The notes under the pieces were generated by a model. It did no database searches, was not told where the DNA came from, and saw only the letters and a list, made by a program, of their open reading frames with translations. From Utricularia gibba (lineage: Eukaryota > Streptophyta > Magnoliopsida > Lamiales > Lentibulariaceae), in contig NEEC01000009.1 in NCBI GenBank assembly GCA_002189035.1, forward strand, positions 992,001-1,056,000: 64,000 bases of DNA, read 5' to 3'. How positions within the stretch are numbered: position 1 is the first letter of the stretch; the number at the start of each line of letters is the position of its first letter. This document shows positions 11,478-23,530 of this stretch, piece after piece. Both the position numbers and the translations under genes were made by a program.

Positions 11478-12630
11478 TCATTCAGCGACTGTTCTCTCCA
11501 GGATGAACATGTTCTCCTTGTCGTCTCTGCCAATCCTCAGCGACTCATCCACGTAGCTGTAGAAGCGCAGAGTCACTGATGATTCTGATGCATTTATCTT
11601 AATTTTGAGATTCAGTATCATCAACTCACGTTAGCTCCAGCCATCCCTCCGGGTTGAAAATGTCGAGCAGAAGATCGTAGTTCTTGCGGAACACGTTCAT
11701 CAGCTGTGGTTGATGATCATATCAATCCCAGGAAATGAATCATCAATGTGAAGAAGACGAGGCCTTATTTACCTGGGGTGGAGTTATCTCTGCTTTTGCG
11801 AAGCTGATATCTACTCGCTGCATGAACCAGTTATAGGAATCCATGGTGTAAGATATCAGAAACGCAACAGGTACTCACTGTTTTTGAGGCAATCTTGAAT
11901 GCGGCCTCGATTCTCAATTCTCCGCCCAACAGGCTCAGCCCTCTGGCGTTGAACTTGATGACATTCACCGCTTTACCCTCGATTCAGGAATTTGGATGTC
12001 AGGAACCCAAAAGTGTGGCAGACTGAATCCAGTGGTGTGCTACTGAATGGTACCTGAGTAATGTCAATAGACTGGAAGAAATCCCCCAAAGTTATGAAGT
12101 CACGCAGTCCAAGTTTGGTCCTTTTTGAGCCAAGGATGGTGATTGTGCTGTAAATCAGTCTCCAATCTCCAGCTACCTGGACCATTGTTCTCTTCAACTA
12201 ATCAACTGCTTGGTAGTTGAACGATAACAACACTTGGGTTACCTTTTCGAGAGTGGAAGTGGGATCTGGGAAGGGAGTTTGGGACTCAAGAAGAGCAACC
12301 AAGTTGTCAATTTCAGTTTTCTTGGAGGAGGGTACTCCAAATATACCCCTGTTTATGCCTGAAAGGAACAAGCAAAAATCAACTAAAGAATGCCTCTTTT
12401 TCTCCATATCGTTCTCATGTACCTTCCAGGGCAGAAAGAAGAGCTTGTTTTTCGTTGGATTGTTGGGTAATTCCATAAGCTGCTGCTGCAGCTCGGGAGG
12501 AAGCAGGAGACTGGGACAAGATCCCTAATCTGATTCCAGCTCCAGCACTGGGAGAGGCTATCAAGCTCGGCATTCTATGGGGTTGTGGAGGAACCACGTG
12601 TTGGGCTATGACTGGCGATTGAACAGCCAT
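11478..12630 (-). CDS. FBN5: Plastid lipid-associated protein / fibrillin 5
   Basis: A PAP/fibrillin-domain protein. FBN5 in Arabidopsis binds solanesyl diphosphate synthases and is needed for plastoquinone-9 synthesis (known). Seven exons (12423-12630, 12243-12358, 12054-12176, 11879-11977, 11773-11817, 11630-11703, 11478-11556) join in frame to 247 aa. The first about 60 residues are Ser/Ala/Pro-rich and look like a chloroplast transit peptide. The conserved domain runs [71 protein letters not shown] and [17 protein letters not shown]. The ATG giving MAVQSPV is used; the open frame upstream has no ATG. It is divergent to the trihelix gene. Confidence 0.9.
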
Positions 12631-13161
12631 TGTTAGTGTTCTTGTTGGATGGAAGCAGCAGCCGGAAAATGTGATTTCTGGTGTTTTGAAAGCTGAATGG
12701 AGGAGGAGCTCCTTCCTTCCGGCAGCTGGGCACACGCTCGTTGACTGTTAGTTGCTTCAATTAAAAGTAATTACGTTTTATCTCAAATTAAAAAGTAGTT
12801 AATTATCTAAGGGAGAACCCACGGGGCCAATCATTTAGTTCCACGTCATCTCAATGATCGCGCTTTGTTATCGCCTGAACGAGGAACCCTACTCTTGAGG
12901 GAAAACCTGAATAAATTAGGGCGAAGGAATCTACAGCAAGAAGATAACTGAGGATCAAAAGGCAAAGGGGAAAAAAGTGAAACCGCGAAGTGGAAGCTAA
13001 TCCCGAAGTAGTTACCAGGAAACGATGAAGAGACCTTCCAAAATTAGGTGTGTGAAATAGTAAAAGTAAGTTCGATTTCAGCTTTCTTCTTCTGCTGCTG
13101 CTTCCTCAGCTGGGGAGGGGGAGGGATTTCAAGCCGTTTTTTCCTTGCCCCAGTTGAACCC
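12631..13161. other. Divergent promoter, FBN5 (-) and trihelix (+)
   Basis: The two start codons are 531 bp apart, so the genes share one short intergenic region. Nothing coding is seen. Confidence 0.55.
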
Positions 13162-14980
13162 ATGTTGGAAGATTCTGTTTTGTATGAGAATTCGAGCCTG
13201 GGTGCCGAGGGAGTAGCTGTTGCTGGCCCGGACGCGGTGATGGTTGAGCTGGGAAATGAATGTGGATTTGATGATGGTGAACGGAATTCATCTGGGAATC
13301 GGTGGCCGCAGGAAGAGACTTTGGCTTTACTCAAAATAAGGTCTGACATGGAAATGGCCTTTCGAGACTCTGCTCATAAAGCTCCTCTTTGGGACGAGGT
13401 TTCCAGGTGTCCTTTTCTCTTTAATTATCTTCGCCCTGCTTCAGTTACAGCTTTTCTCTTCTTTCTATTGGTAGTGCGGAGCAGTAAATCTTAAGTGAAG
13501 TTTGTTCTGCTTTACTTTACTGGTTGATGGTTTTGGGCAAAGTCGTTGATTTTGAGTGTAGTGAATGCTGCTTCATTTGGTTCTCAAGTTTATGCCCTCT
13601 GTTTCTTATTTGTCAGCTGTGTGTTTTGCTCTTTTTTCAAAAGAACTCACAGGAAAAACGCGTTCATGCATTGTGGTTGTCAGGGAACTAGCTGAGTTGG
13701 GGTATCATCGAAGTGCCAAGAAGTGCAAAGAGAAGTTTGAAAATGTATCCAAGTATCACAAGAGAACCAAAGAAGCCAGATCCAGTAGCCAGAAAGCTAG
13801 AAGCTACAGGTTTTTTGAGCAATTGGAGCTTTTGGATTCCAATTTCTGTATCCCGTCAGCTCCCATGAACCAAATCTCGTCCTACTCTATGGAAATGGTA
13901 CCGACCCCATCAACTACTGTCATGACCAAGGCTGTGAATTCTAGCCAGGAATTGAACTTACCTTGCACAGACAGACAGCATGATGCGGATTTCATGTTGG
14001 CCCCTACTTCAACGGAGCTCTCCTCTGAGGAATCGGAGGGAAGCGCTAAGAAGAAGCGGAAGCTGGTGGATTATTTTGAAAGGCTGATGAAGGATGTTTT
14101 AGAGAAGCAGGAGGAATTGCAGAACAAATTTCTTGAAGCCATAGAGAAATGTGAAAAGGAAAGGATAGCTAGAGAAGAAGCATGGAAAGTGCAGGAGATG
14201 GCAAGGATAAAGAGGGAAAAAGAGCTTTTCGCTCAAGAAAGAGCTATGGCTGCAGCCAAAGATGCAGCAATGCTCGCTTTCTTGCAAAAACTCACTCAGC
14301 AGACAATCCCTGTTCAGATGCCTGATATTCTCACCACCTTGTTTGATAAACCGTCAGAAAATCTAGGAAATGCTTTGGAAAAACATTCTGAATTCCAAGA
14401 GAATGTTGTTGGCGAATCTTCTACTCGCATAGAGAGACAAGATAACAGTGCAGGCGAGAGCACAATTCTGATGAGCTCCTCACGTTGGCCAAAGGCAGAG
14501 GTTGAAACATTGATCATGCTGAAAACTGATCTTGACTCAATGTATCATGACAATGGGCCGAAGGGGCCGCTTTGGGAAGAAATCTCCTCTTCCATGAGGA
14601 AACATGGATACGACCGGACTGCCAAGAGGTGCAAGGAGAAGTGGGAGAACATAAACAAATACTACAAGAGAGTAAAAGACAGCAACAAGAGACGGCCAGA
14701 GGATTCCAAAACATGCCCTTATTTCAACTTGCTAGACTCTATTTATGCTAACAAATCCAAGAAGCTAGAGTGCATTTCTGACAAGGGTGGCTCCAACATG
14801 AAGCCTGAACAGATACTGATGCAGATGATCGATCAGCAACCGCAGGCTTCATTGGGTGAATATGGAGAAAGTGATGCTCTTCACCAGGACGATGATGTAG
14901 AGGAGGAACAGGGTGACAACAGTGGAAGTGGCTACCAAATCATCGGCAATAACTTGTCATCAGTGACCAGTTTGAGCTGA
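13162..14980 (+). CDS. Trihelix transcription factor, GT-2-like (two DNA-binding domains)
   Basis: A nuclear DNA-binding protein of the GT-2/GTL1/DF1 class. Exons 13162-13406 and 13684-14980 encode 513 aa, close to the usual GT-2 size. The first trihelix (about residues 46-130) contains RWPQEETLALLKIRSDM and AKKCKEKFENVSKYHKRTK, split by the intron after WDEVSR. The second (about 325-415) contains SSRWPKAEVETLIMLKTDL and AKRCKEK, WENINKYYKRVKD. Between them lies a basic patch KKKRKL and a long charged helix rich in Glu, Lys and Arg, the central domain of this class. The C-terminal tail is acidic. Start: MLEDSVLYEN. GTL1 and DF1 regulate trichome, root hair and stomatal growth in Arabidopsis, but I cannot assign an orthologue. 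Confidence 0.92.
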
Positions 14981-16011
14981 GAACTCCAATTCCACTCCCA
15001 GAGACAACACCCCAGTCTTGAGAGCCTCTCCTAAGTTTGGATCACTCCACTTCTGAGTTTGGATCATTTCATTTTGTTTGTTTGAAGAGTGTGCTTGTTT
15101 GTTTGTAGTACCAACCAGAGATCCTGCATTCTGTATCTAAGCCTGGAATAAGTGTCACCTTTCCTTGTATTCTATTCACATTTGTTTGGAAATTAGTTGC
15201 TATTTTCGAAATTTAAAAAATGAGGCAATTGTAATAAATACATTTTAAATTTCATTCATTATAAATACCTTAAATTTTAAGTTTTAAAATTGTAAAAAAC
15301 AAAAAGACATTCAAAACCGTGCAAAGATTTAAATAATTTTTAAAACTTTTAAAAAGTAAACCGGTTTATAATATCATGAAACAATTTTGATTTCACATTT
15401 AACAAAATTTTATGATAAGATTCTTCATATTCACATATAAAATTTGACGAATTGAAATCTTTTATTAAGGTTATATCATGACTCATAATTTTTGGAATTC
15501 GATGAGAATAATATCATTAGAAAAGAATAAATGAAAGTTATGAATACTATTTGCAACAATATACCATAATAACGGAATTATAGTTAAAATTAGTTAGTTT
15601 TGATAATATAAGAGATTGAATATGTAATTTTGTAAGTTTAGAAGTAAATTATTTAAAAAAAATTTAGAGGTTTATAATGTAATTTTGAAATTTGTAGATT
15701 AAATTATTAGTAATTGGGTATAATGGGGTGACGCACTCAAACTTGATCCTTTAAAAAATAGAAATATTATTACTAAAAAAGAATATGTTTTTTGTACGTT
15801 ACAAAAAATGTTTGAATAAGCTGAAATTTGCAATTTTTTTATAATTTAAAAATTCGAGGAGACACAATAATTGCACGTGGGTCACTGTCTGATTAACCTT
15901 GATTTAAATGCCCCCTCCCTCGCTATCGCACATTCCCCCATTTTTCTGCCCCTTGTTACTGACTCTGCTCCGGCGACCGCCGTTGCTGAACTTCTGACTC
16001 TGCCGTCTCCA
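14981..16011. other. AT-rich spacer with promoter of the membrane protein gene
   Basis: Bases 15190-15860 are very AT-rich and have no coding potential. A G-box-like CACGTG occurs near 15874-15879, about 135 bp before the next start codon. Confidence 0.55.
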
Positions 16012-16608
16012 ATGGCGGAGTACGACCGCGGAAATCAAAGCTACGGGGCTTCGGGCCACCACCACCACCACCACCATCACAACACGATCTCCAAAGAAAC
16101 TGCCCTTCAAGCTCTCAACACAATTATCCAACTTCATTTCGAGAAAACTCTGGAGAAAAAGAGAGCCGTCGATGTCCAGAAGAAGGAGCTCTGGAAACTC
16201 TTCCACCTCTTCTTCCTCTTCCTCGCCCTTATCTTCGTCGCCCAATCGCAGTCGCCGCGTCTGCAGTGTCGCCATTGCTGGGTCCCCATCGGTCTGATTT
16301 CCCTCGGGCACCTCATTTTCTATGTGTCCGTCGCCCAGACACTCCGATGCATCAATGGGTTTAAGTACCAGCGCCGATGTCATAAGCTCACTCTTGGCCT
16401 CGCCACTGAGCGCCTCCGGCAGCTAAAAATCCGACTGAGCAGCGGTGGCGCGTTGGAGGACATGGGAGAGGATCTGGAGATTCATTACCAGGAACCCCCG
16501 GATAGCTACTTTGGTAAGTTTAAGAGAAACTGGGCTATCCATTTTGGCTTCTTGATGTTGATTTATGGCTTCATGGTATCTTCTTCAGTAGTTCTTCTCT
16601 GTTTCTAG
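16012..16608 (+). CDS. Plant membrane protein of unknown function
   Basis: An intronless 198-aa protein. I do not recognise a named family. It starts MAEYDRGNQSYG and has a run of eight histidines near residue 18-25. An amphipathic segment follows (TALQALNTIIQLHFEKTLEKK). At least three likely membrane spans are visible: LFHLFFLFLALIFVAQ (about 66-81), CWVPIGLISLGHLIFYVSVA (about 93-112), and IHFGFLMLIYGFMVSSSVVL near the C-terminus. The basic loop between spans 2 and 3 (GFKYQRRCHK) would face the cytosol by the positive-inside rule. The frame is open upstream to 15871, but the ATG at 16012 sits after an ordinary pyrimidine-rich leader. The function cannot be inferred. Confidence 0.7.
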   Translation: MAEYDRGNQSYGASGHHHHHHHHNTISKETALQALNTIIQLHFEKTLEKKRAVDVQKKELWKLFHLFFLFLALIFVAQSQSPRLQCRHCWVPIGLISLGHLIFYVSVAQTLRCINGFKYQRRCHKLTLGLATERLRQLKIRLSSGGALEDMGEDLEIHYQEPPDSYFGKFKRNWAIHFGFLMLIYGFMVSSSVVLLCF

Positions 16609-16904
16609 TTCAGATTTTTTCCTCTGTAGTCTGTACTTTGTTTTCAATTAATTAATTCATAAGACAATGCCATTAACTGGAGAGAAGTTGTGATCGGCTG
16701 ATGGTTGGCAATTATTTTAGAAGGTGGGATAACTGAATGCAAAATAGTGGCTAAGTCTATGGATTAGGGAACAGGGTTGCTCTGCTTTCTGCAGAAATTT
16801 ATGGTGAATGGAAGAACAGAGCCCACCATGGAATCATCCCTGTGTATTTATAATCCCAGGACCACTCTATAAATAATGAAGCACTGGAGCAGGAGTTATC
16901 AGTT
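16609..16904. other. Convergent spacer
   Basis: 3' flanks of the membrane protein gene (+) and the NAC gene (-). No gene is seen. Confidence 0.5.
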
Positions 16905-17732
16905 TCATTGGCTCCAGTTTGATGCTGTGGCCATGCCGGCATTCATGAGCAAGTTTGCAACCTTCATTGCCCCTGCATTGGACCCTAATACTCCCTTTTG
17001 ATATCCATCATCTTCCTTTGCGTTTATGATCGCCGGTGCAGTCTCACTGTTTCTCCCGTCGATGGAGTTGTTCTTTTGCTCGTTGCATCCCTTCTTGAAG
17101 GCCCGGCAAACCACCCAACCTTCTTCCTGCAATATGATCTTCATTCACTTCTTGATAGCGACATGGAAAGTTTGTGGATGCTAAGGTCTAGTTTAAGTTT
17201 ACTTGCCGGTGTCTGTGATGAAGCATTGCCACGAGATTGAAGTCTATACTCGTGCATGATCCACTCTGTTTTCTTTCCATTAGGTGCCCTCCCTGTGTAG
17301 AAAACAAGTGTTTTCCTCATCCCAATCAAGCTCCTTTTGTCATAAACTTCCTTGTCTCTTCCTGTGGCCTTCCAGAACCCAGTGATGGTGGCCCGATTCG
17401 TCCTCCTCCCTGTGGGACACTTTCTGCACTTGTAGTTGAAGAAGAACCACTCATGTTGCCTCTCGAGTCCAATAGCGCACTTATCTAGCAACATTGTATG
17501 CTGGTGTTTGAGCATTTGGATATGGCATATGACTACAGTTTAGAGCCAGTACCTTGAAGTTCCCATGGCTCCACTGTATAAAGATCAACCTCCCTGATAA
17601 CATCTAGATCGATCTTCTGGGAGCTCACCTTCTTCCTCAAATAATATCCCACGAGCTCTACATCTGTGGGATGAAACCGAAAACCGGGGGTACACCAGAT
17701 GCCCTGGTTTCTAGTGTTTGCAAGGGATCCAT
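16905..17732 (-). CDS. NAC-domain transcription factor, VND-like, with frame break(s)
   Basis: The NAC subdomains are clear: [20 protein letters not shown] (A), [15 protein letters not shown] (B), [20 protein letters not shown] (C), [19 protein letters not shown] and IMHEYRL (D), and [12 protein letters not shown] (E). The VGYYLRKKV...SQKIDLDVI wording resembles the VND/NST group, which controls secondary wall and vessel formation (known). Exon 1 is 17553-17732, exon 2 is about 17203-17484, exon 3 about 16905-17126. The ATG at 17732 gives [16 protein letters not shown], but the NAC frame after it is shifted by one base at a run of five Gs (17686-17690); one missing base restores PPGFRFHP. The exon 2/exon 3 phases also do not match. 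The tail after subdomain E is short (about 65 residues). Either there are sequence errors or this copy is decaying. Confidence 0.75.
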
Positions 17733-18364
17733 CACATTACAAGTTTGTGACACACAAAGGAGTGGAAGGTCTTGCTTATATAGAGCAGGAGAAGAAGGGA
17801 GGATGCATATGAAGCTCAGCCACTACTGCAGAGGATGTGGGATCATGAGCCAACAACACAGACAAGCAATCATCATACTGTTGGATTGGATCCTCCATCT
17901 GTGATCTGTAAATGGCATTGCACAGCAAGTGCATCCATGGGAAAAGCCGAAAAGAGGAGTGACAACAAATCGAGCTGAGCACGCGCTCTCCGGAGAAGAG
18001 CATTTGCATAAGAAAAGAGAAGCTCAACAGGGCTCACTCTCCGCCTGCATAAGAAAAAGCCACTTTGATCGGGAAAGTAGACGGGCTGAAAGTGATTGGC
18101 AGGGATGGCTGCTTCAAAGAGATGCCTAGTTCTACTCCTCAAGTTTTATTAGAATAAAAATGGAACTCCTCACTTTGGAAGGAAACCAATGTCTCTTTGC
18201 TCTTCATTCCTGTTGCTGTGGTGCTTACACATTTTGCTCAATGAAATAGCTGTTTCACTCTGAAAACGCAGATGAAGTAAACTCCTCATGAATTTAGGGA
18301 AACTGAAGAAACCAACAGCATATCCCATCCAATGAATACAGGGAGGGCTGAGGCAAGATAGAAA
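17733..18364. other. Spacer between NAC (-) and coiled-coil gene (-)
   Basis: Likely NAC promoter and 3' flank of the next minus-strand gene. Several short open frames on both strands show no recognisable similarity. Confidence 0.5.
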
Positions 18365-19246
18365 TCAGATGCTGGAACCACCAAGAGCCATCACCTTGAA
18401 CTGCTCATTCATGGCCACAAGCTGCGCCTCTTTCGTGTCAAGTAAAGCTGTCAGTCGCACATTCTCTTCCACCAGTTTCTGTACCTCTGCTTCCTTCTGC
18501 ATCTTCTCATTTTCCAACTGAGCGTTTTTGGCTACCAGCCTGAGATATAGAAAGGTACATGATCAAGCCTTGGGACATGGCATATTCTGAATCAATACAT
18601 CAGTGTATCAAAATATTGCGTGCAAGAAGAAGATATCACGATGGGAAAGTTCACCATGACAACTTGATCATCTTTAGGCAACACATTTTGTGTGGTTTAG
18701 CAGCAGACATGTCATAAAGCAAGAGCAGTTTCATGATTCTGGTGAAATTTGTCCCTTCATTTAGCTTTAACTACCAGCTAAAGGCACACAAAGCAAATAC
18801 CCTCTTGTCTATTCGTCAATAAAGATGCAATCTTCATCTAGGAAATTATGACAGACAGATGCAGGAACAACAAAAGTGCCTAAAACCCAAACCGAAAGAA
18901 CTAAATTTTTTCGATCATTTTCACAATCAATCACCACAGCGACACGGAATGCAACTCAAGAAATAGGGCTTGTTACTACTACTAACCGTTCAAAGTTCTT
19001 CTCTATGGCCTGAAACTGCTTCTCGGATGAAATCAACGTTTCCCTTATACTGATGACACTGTTGACATAGGACTTCAACGATTCGAAGTCATGCTTGACG
19101 CGGTTGAGCTCCTCCTCATTCTCCGCGGCCCTTTGTCTCTGACGAGCACTTTCTTGAACCAAATTTTGAACCGTTTGCCTCATCTCGCTCAGAATACTGT
19201 TAGTTGCAATCGCGAGCTGCTCCATATCCTCCAAATTCAGAGACAT
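18365..19246 (-). CDS. Small coiled-coil protein of unknown function
   Basis: Two exons (18987-19246 and 18365-18539) encode 144 aa. The protein starts MSLNLEDMEQLAIATNSIL and is helical almost throughout. Heptad-like hydrophobic spacing is visible in VQNLVQESARQRQRAAENEE, the VKHDFESLKSYVNSVISIRE stretch, and the C-terminal VQKLVEENVRLTALLDTKEA. It ends MALGGSSI. The open frame extends further upstream, but only with a TTG, so I use the ATG at 19246. The splice joins NFER to LVAKNAQLENEKMQ without a frame change. I do not recognise the family. The size and helical content would fit a subunit of a coiled-coil complex, but this is a guess. Confidence 0.7.
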
Positions 19247-20819
19247 AGATCTCAGCTTCGCTCCCGTTGCTGCACTCTTCTTGCCCTCTCTCCTTCCCCA
19301 GTCAAAACTCAACAGCCGCGGCTTTAACTGCGATAGGGACTACCAACAAAAAAAAAAGAACCACTCCTAATCAAATCTTTTTTAATTTTCACTTGTCATC
19401 TCTTTAGGGTTTTTTAAGTGGACCGCCTCAAATTTTGATCTTGCAAATCTCCATGTTATACTCTAGATCTTGGTCTTCCTTTCCCGTGAGTAAACCCAAG
19501 CTTCTCGTGTTTTGATAGGTAAACCATTGAAGCAACGGCACACCCATGGGATTTGGTGAAGGGAAAGTGCAAAAAAGGCGTTGCCTTTAGTCTTCATTGC
19601 AGAAAAAATGAGAGGGGCGAGATGGATTGAAGTTTTGGGTCCACTTCCCAAAGAAGATTGGTGGCCCTTGCTATCGTCCTAGTGTTTCCTCTTCACTTTT
19701 CTTCAACTTTGCTCCAACAATTATGCGCTAGTCATTCAATACTTTGGCTATAATTCAGCGCAAACTTCTTGTGATGATTGCATTGCTTGTTGGGTTCATG
19801 TCTGTTTGTTTTTGTGTATCAAAATCCCAACATTTTCTGATTCGGTGTAACCTGCACTGAAAGAAACTGGGGAGGCGTGTTGGGTTTCAAAGATGGTGCC
19901 TGTTGGCATTGAATGCTAAAAAGTTCCAGATTCACACATGGAGAGGCAGGGAAGCAATGTCTTGTGGCAGCTGAGATTTTCTGTTTGTGGATTGGCAGTC
20001 TCTTTCTGGGTATTAAGAAGTTGCAGAAAAGCAATGAAATTGATACACACACAGAGGACCAAATCTTGAAGATATTGAAAAAGAAGGGATGATTGCAATT
20101 TCCATACAGAGGGTTTGTACCATAACATGTGCAGTAGGAGAGGGGGAGATTTGAGTAGAAGCAATCAGTTAGAGTTCAAGGAAGGAAACTCACACACAGA
20201 CAACCAACCAACATATTCATGTGTTTATCCCTTGCATATATTCATATATGTATTACTGCTCTGTTTGAGAAACACTCAGAATGAAGGAATGAATGGGATG
20301 GTCCCTGGCTCTTGGTGCGTACTGTTCTAACATCTGCTAGCTTATATGCGTTTTGAAATTTGAATATGTTGTCCTCCCCAAGCTGTCATAGCAGCTACTA
20401 GCAAATGTGGTGCGTGCACTGTTTGATCATCTAATAATTTCCCTCGAGCTCTGGTCATCTCATTTCTATCAGCCTACAAGATGACTTAGCGATGCTCTTT
20501 TTATCTGCTGATGGGCTTGTTCTGAATGCTCCTCTCGAGCCAGACTCAGTCCACCACCGGCCACCGCCGTTAGCCAGCCGCCCATCGGCTGACATGATGG
20601 CTTGCTTGTCCGTTTGCAGAGAGATATGTATCTTTGATGTTCTAAGTGAACCCGAATTCTTCTGATGAAAATAGATCTTTTTTGTTGTGTAGTTGTTTAA
20701 AAAGTTTAGAGGGTTGTCGACATCAGCAGTCTTTCTCTCCCAGATATCTCTCTGATCGCAGAATCTCCGGTCCCATGTGCCCCACATCTCCTCCTCCTCC
20801 TCCTCTGTTTCGTCTTCTC
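19247..20819. other. Long spacer, probable WUSCHEL promoter
   Basis: About 1.6 kb without a supportable gene. A (CTC)n tract at about 20789-20805 sits just before the TATA element. Extended upstream control regions are typical for WUSCHEL genes (known). No specific site can be proven here. Confidence 0.5.
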
Positions 20820-20826
20820 TATATAT
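20820..20826 (+). promoter_or_regulatory. TATA box of the WUSCHEL homologue
   Basis: The sequence ctcTATATATtcag fits a plant TATA box, preceded by a CT-rich tract. It lies about 58 bp before the GTG codon at 20878 where the conserved frame appears to begin. A start of transcription around 20850 would leave only a short leader. Confidence 0.45.
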
Positions 20827-20877
20827 TCAGTACAACCATCTTCGAAATCCCATTACCTGTTATTTTGGTTTTATTCT

Positions 20878-21790
20878 GTGGAACGCGCAAACCTGGCGGC
20901 GATTAACGACGACGGCGGCGGTGGAAAATCCGGGGCCGGATCAGTACTCTGCCGTCAGACGAGCACGAGGTGGACGCCCACGGCAGAGCAGATACGGATT
21001 CTCAAAGATCTTTATTACAACAATGGCGTGCGGTCACCGACGGCGGAGCAGATTCAGAGGATCTCAGCTAAGCTCCGGCAATACGGGAAGATCGAAGGTA
21101 AAAACGTCTTCTACTGGTTTCAGAACCACAAGGCTCGTGAGCGCCAGAAGAAACGCTTCACTTCCGTACTCCCTCATCCTCCTCATCCCCCGCATCCATC
21201 CCCCGATCAGCATCTCACCGTCGCCGCAAAGTTCAGCACACCCATTTCACCTTCAGGTTTAACCCCATTTTACAGTACCGCTCATCAACACAGAGCATCA
21301 TTGTTTGGTCTCAATTCCTTCACCCTTTCTACTTATAGGTGGATTTGGAGGTCCCTTGGCCATGGAGATGAAGTTTAGAGTAAGTATTCATCAACTCTCC
21401 AGAACTGCTAACTGATAATAAAAAAAAAAAAAAAAAAAAACAGACAACGTGATCCTCATTATTATATACATTCAGTGCATGTTCTTACTGTTGTACGTGA
21501 TAGGAGTTCGCTGTTACTCCCGGAAACGGCGGTGGCGTGTGTACTCCACAGAGCTTTGTATTTGACCCCTTTCCTCCGCGTACCATTCTTCTACGTGTGT
21601 AAAGTTTCCGATACGGGACGAAGAACCTGCGGCGAGTGAGTTTGAAACGCTGCCGTTGTTTCCGATCCGGGAAGAAATGGCGACGAAGCTAGGCCGTCAC
21701 GCCCGCGAGGTAAGTGTCGTCAGCGACGGCGCGTCTCTTGAACTCAGTTTGAACTCCTCCTTCCACGACACCGGAAACCGCCATGGCTAA
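20878..21790 (+). CDS. WUS: WUSCHEL homologue (homeodomain, WUS box, EAR motif); no in-frame ATG, one frame break
   Basis: A stem-cell homeodomain factor. Exons 20878-21256, 21339-21379 and 21504-21790 would give about 235 aa. The WOX homeodomain (about residues 28-92) is intact: [58 protein letters not shown]. The last exon carries the WUS box TLPLFP (in [12 protein letters not shown]) and the C-terminal EAR-like ASLELSLNS. Both motifs together point to WUS itself rather than other WOX genes. WUS maintains the shoot meristem and represses genes through TOPLESS-type corepressors (known). Two oddities: the frame has no ATG between an upstream in-frame TAG (20707) and the homeodomain, only GTG-GAA-CGC at 20878. 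Also, the frame shifts by one base between DPFPPR (about 21567-21584) and FPIRDEEP. One missing base fixes the second, consistent with the 707-nt exon sum. Confidence 0.85.
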
Positions 21791-23530
21791 GCTAACGAGA
21801 CAATGTAGTCCACGAAAGGACATTTGTTGTACGGTTTGCGTATTATTATTGGTTTTGATCAAAAGAAATTATTATTATTATTATTATTATATGTACATAA
21901 AAAAATCTTTTTTACATTGCAGTTTTATCAATTTTAAATTAAAATATATAAATTAAATATTATTTCATAATACATATAACATATCGACTCATTACCACAT
22001 AATACATTTAATCATCCAATCTTTCTCTCTCATACATTACATCCAATTTTTTACAAATAGAGTAGTCAATTTTATCATGCATTGAAAAGATAGTGACCAA
22101 TTTGTAATACACTTCAATGAATTATGTTATATCAGGGTCATTTATAAAAATGATTACCCTATTTTATATAATTTTTATATATATGATGACTATTTTTATC
22201 ATATATTCAGAATCAGTATGTCCAATGTGGCATAACTTTAGTTTCTGAAAAAAAGGGGGAAATCAACACCAGCATCGATTTGTGTGAAGTGGGATTTTAT
22301 GGGGATGCAATTGAGTAACTGAATGGCGGGGTTGGGCTCCCTCGAAAAGATGAGTCTGCTGTGACTGATTTTGAGCAGGTTGTGCAAATGGCAGTTTAGT
22401 CTCCAGAAGTATGTAATGATGAGGGCATGTCAATAGGCTCAGACAACAACATAGTAACAGACAAATTCATGCTTCCGGTCACATTCTTTTGTGCTCAACA
22501 GCACAGAGATGGACAGACAATCATCAAATAGGACACCAAGTTGAGGATGGAATGGGAATGGGTTGTTATGCATGTGGACAGAAGGGGGGTTTCCAACTTC
22601 CATAAAGAAATGGTGCGGGATCCATTCAAACTGTAAAGTATGTCGCCTTTACGCCTTGTTCTGGACAAAAAGGAGGCTTCCAGATTCAAAACGCACACCA
22701 AGACGTCCAAATCACAAAGATTTTGGTGTTCCCCTTTGCGGTTCAGATCTTTGATACTTTTGCAGTTTCAGGTACAGGGCACCCCATCTTATCTACAAAG
22801 AGAGTTTTTAGAACCAGAAGACCAGGATGGCAAATAAAGGACTTGGCAAAGTCATGCCAATATATACGAAAAATAATAAAACATTTGATTGTTTGTTTCT
22901 CTTTGTAGGTTAGTTAGAGCAGATAGCAGGCAAACAAAGGTCTTGGTTGCCAAATTCTCCTTTTGATACTTTGTTGCATCATCGGTCACGGAGAACATGA
23001 CTGGGAAAGAGAGAGGGAGAAAGATACCTTGGGCAAATCTTGATTTTAAATCAAGAACTCGCCAGCTTACTCCACCAAATCCGATGAAGCTGCAGACCAA
23101 GAAGAGTTGCTTCAAGTGCGTTGCATGAGGCCAATGCCAGGAAGAGTGGTAGCCCTTGCCAAACTGAAAGATGATTCAATAGACATTCAGAAGGAGCACC
23201 AAGTAAAATAAGTAAACAGAAAAAACTAAGACGAAATAATAAATTGTTTGCGGTTCGAGAACTAATGGAAGGGAAGGGAGGAACATTAGTCTGTTGGAAA
23301 CTAATATAAGATTCCCAAACTAAAGAGGCCATGGATGTTAATGGTCATCATTCCCATCACTGCGCGGCACACGAGAGCAACAAATTATTGATGTAATAAG
23401 CACTGGTAAAAAGGTCAATACCTGTAGCCATTACTGCATCGTGAGAAGTTCAGTACTCACGAGTTGATTCACTAATGCTAAATGACAAATGCTCCATATT
23501 TTCACGCCTCGTACATCAGAAGACAATGAC
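21791..23530. other. Spacer between WUS (+) and SWD2-like (-), convergent
   Basis: About 1.7 kb. Bases 21840-22260 are strongly AT-rich. The remainder, 22260-23530, is more balanced but gives only short, unconvincing frames. I see no gene here, though a non-coding transcript cannot be excluded. Confidence 0.5.
21868..21893. repeat. (ATT)n microsatellite
   Basis: About eight ATT triplets in a row, directly downstream of the WUS stop codon. Confidence 0.9.

Noticed and set aside
15871-16011. N-terminal extension of the membrane protein gene
   Set aside because: The frame is open with an ATG, but the extra 47 residues look like translated leader and the ATG at 16012 gives a more natural start.
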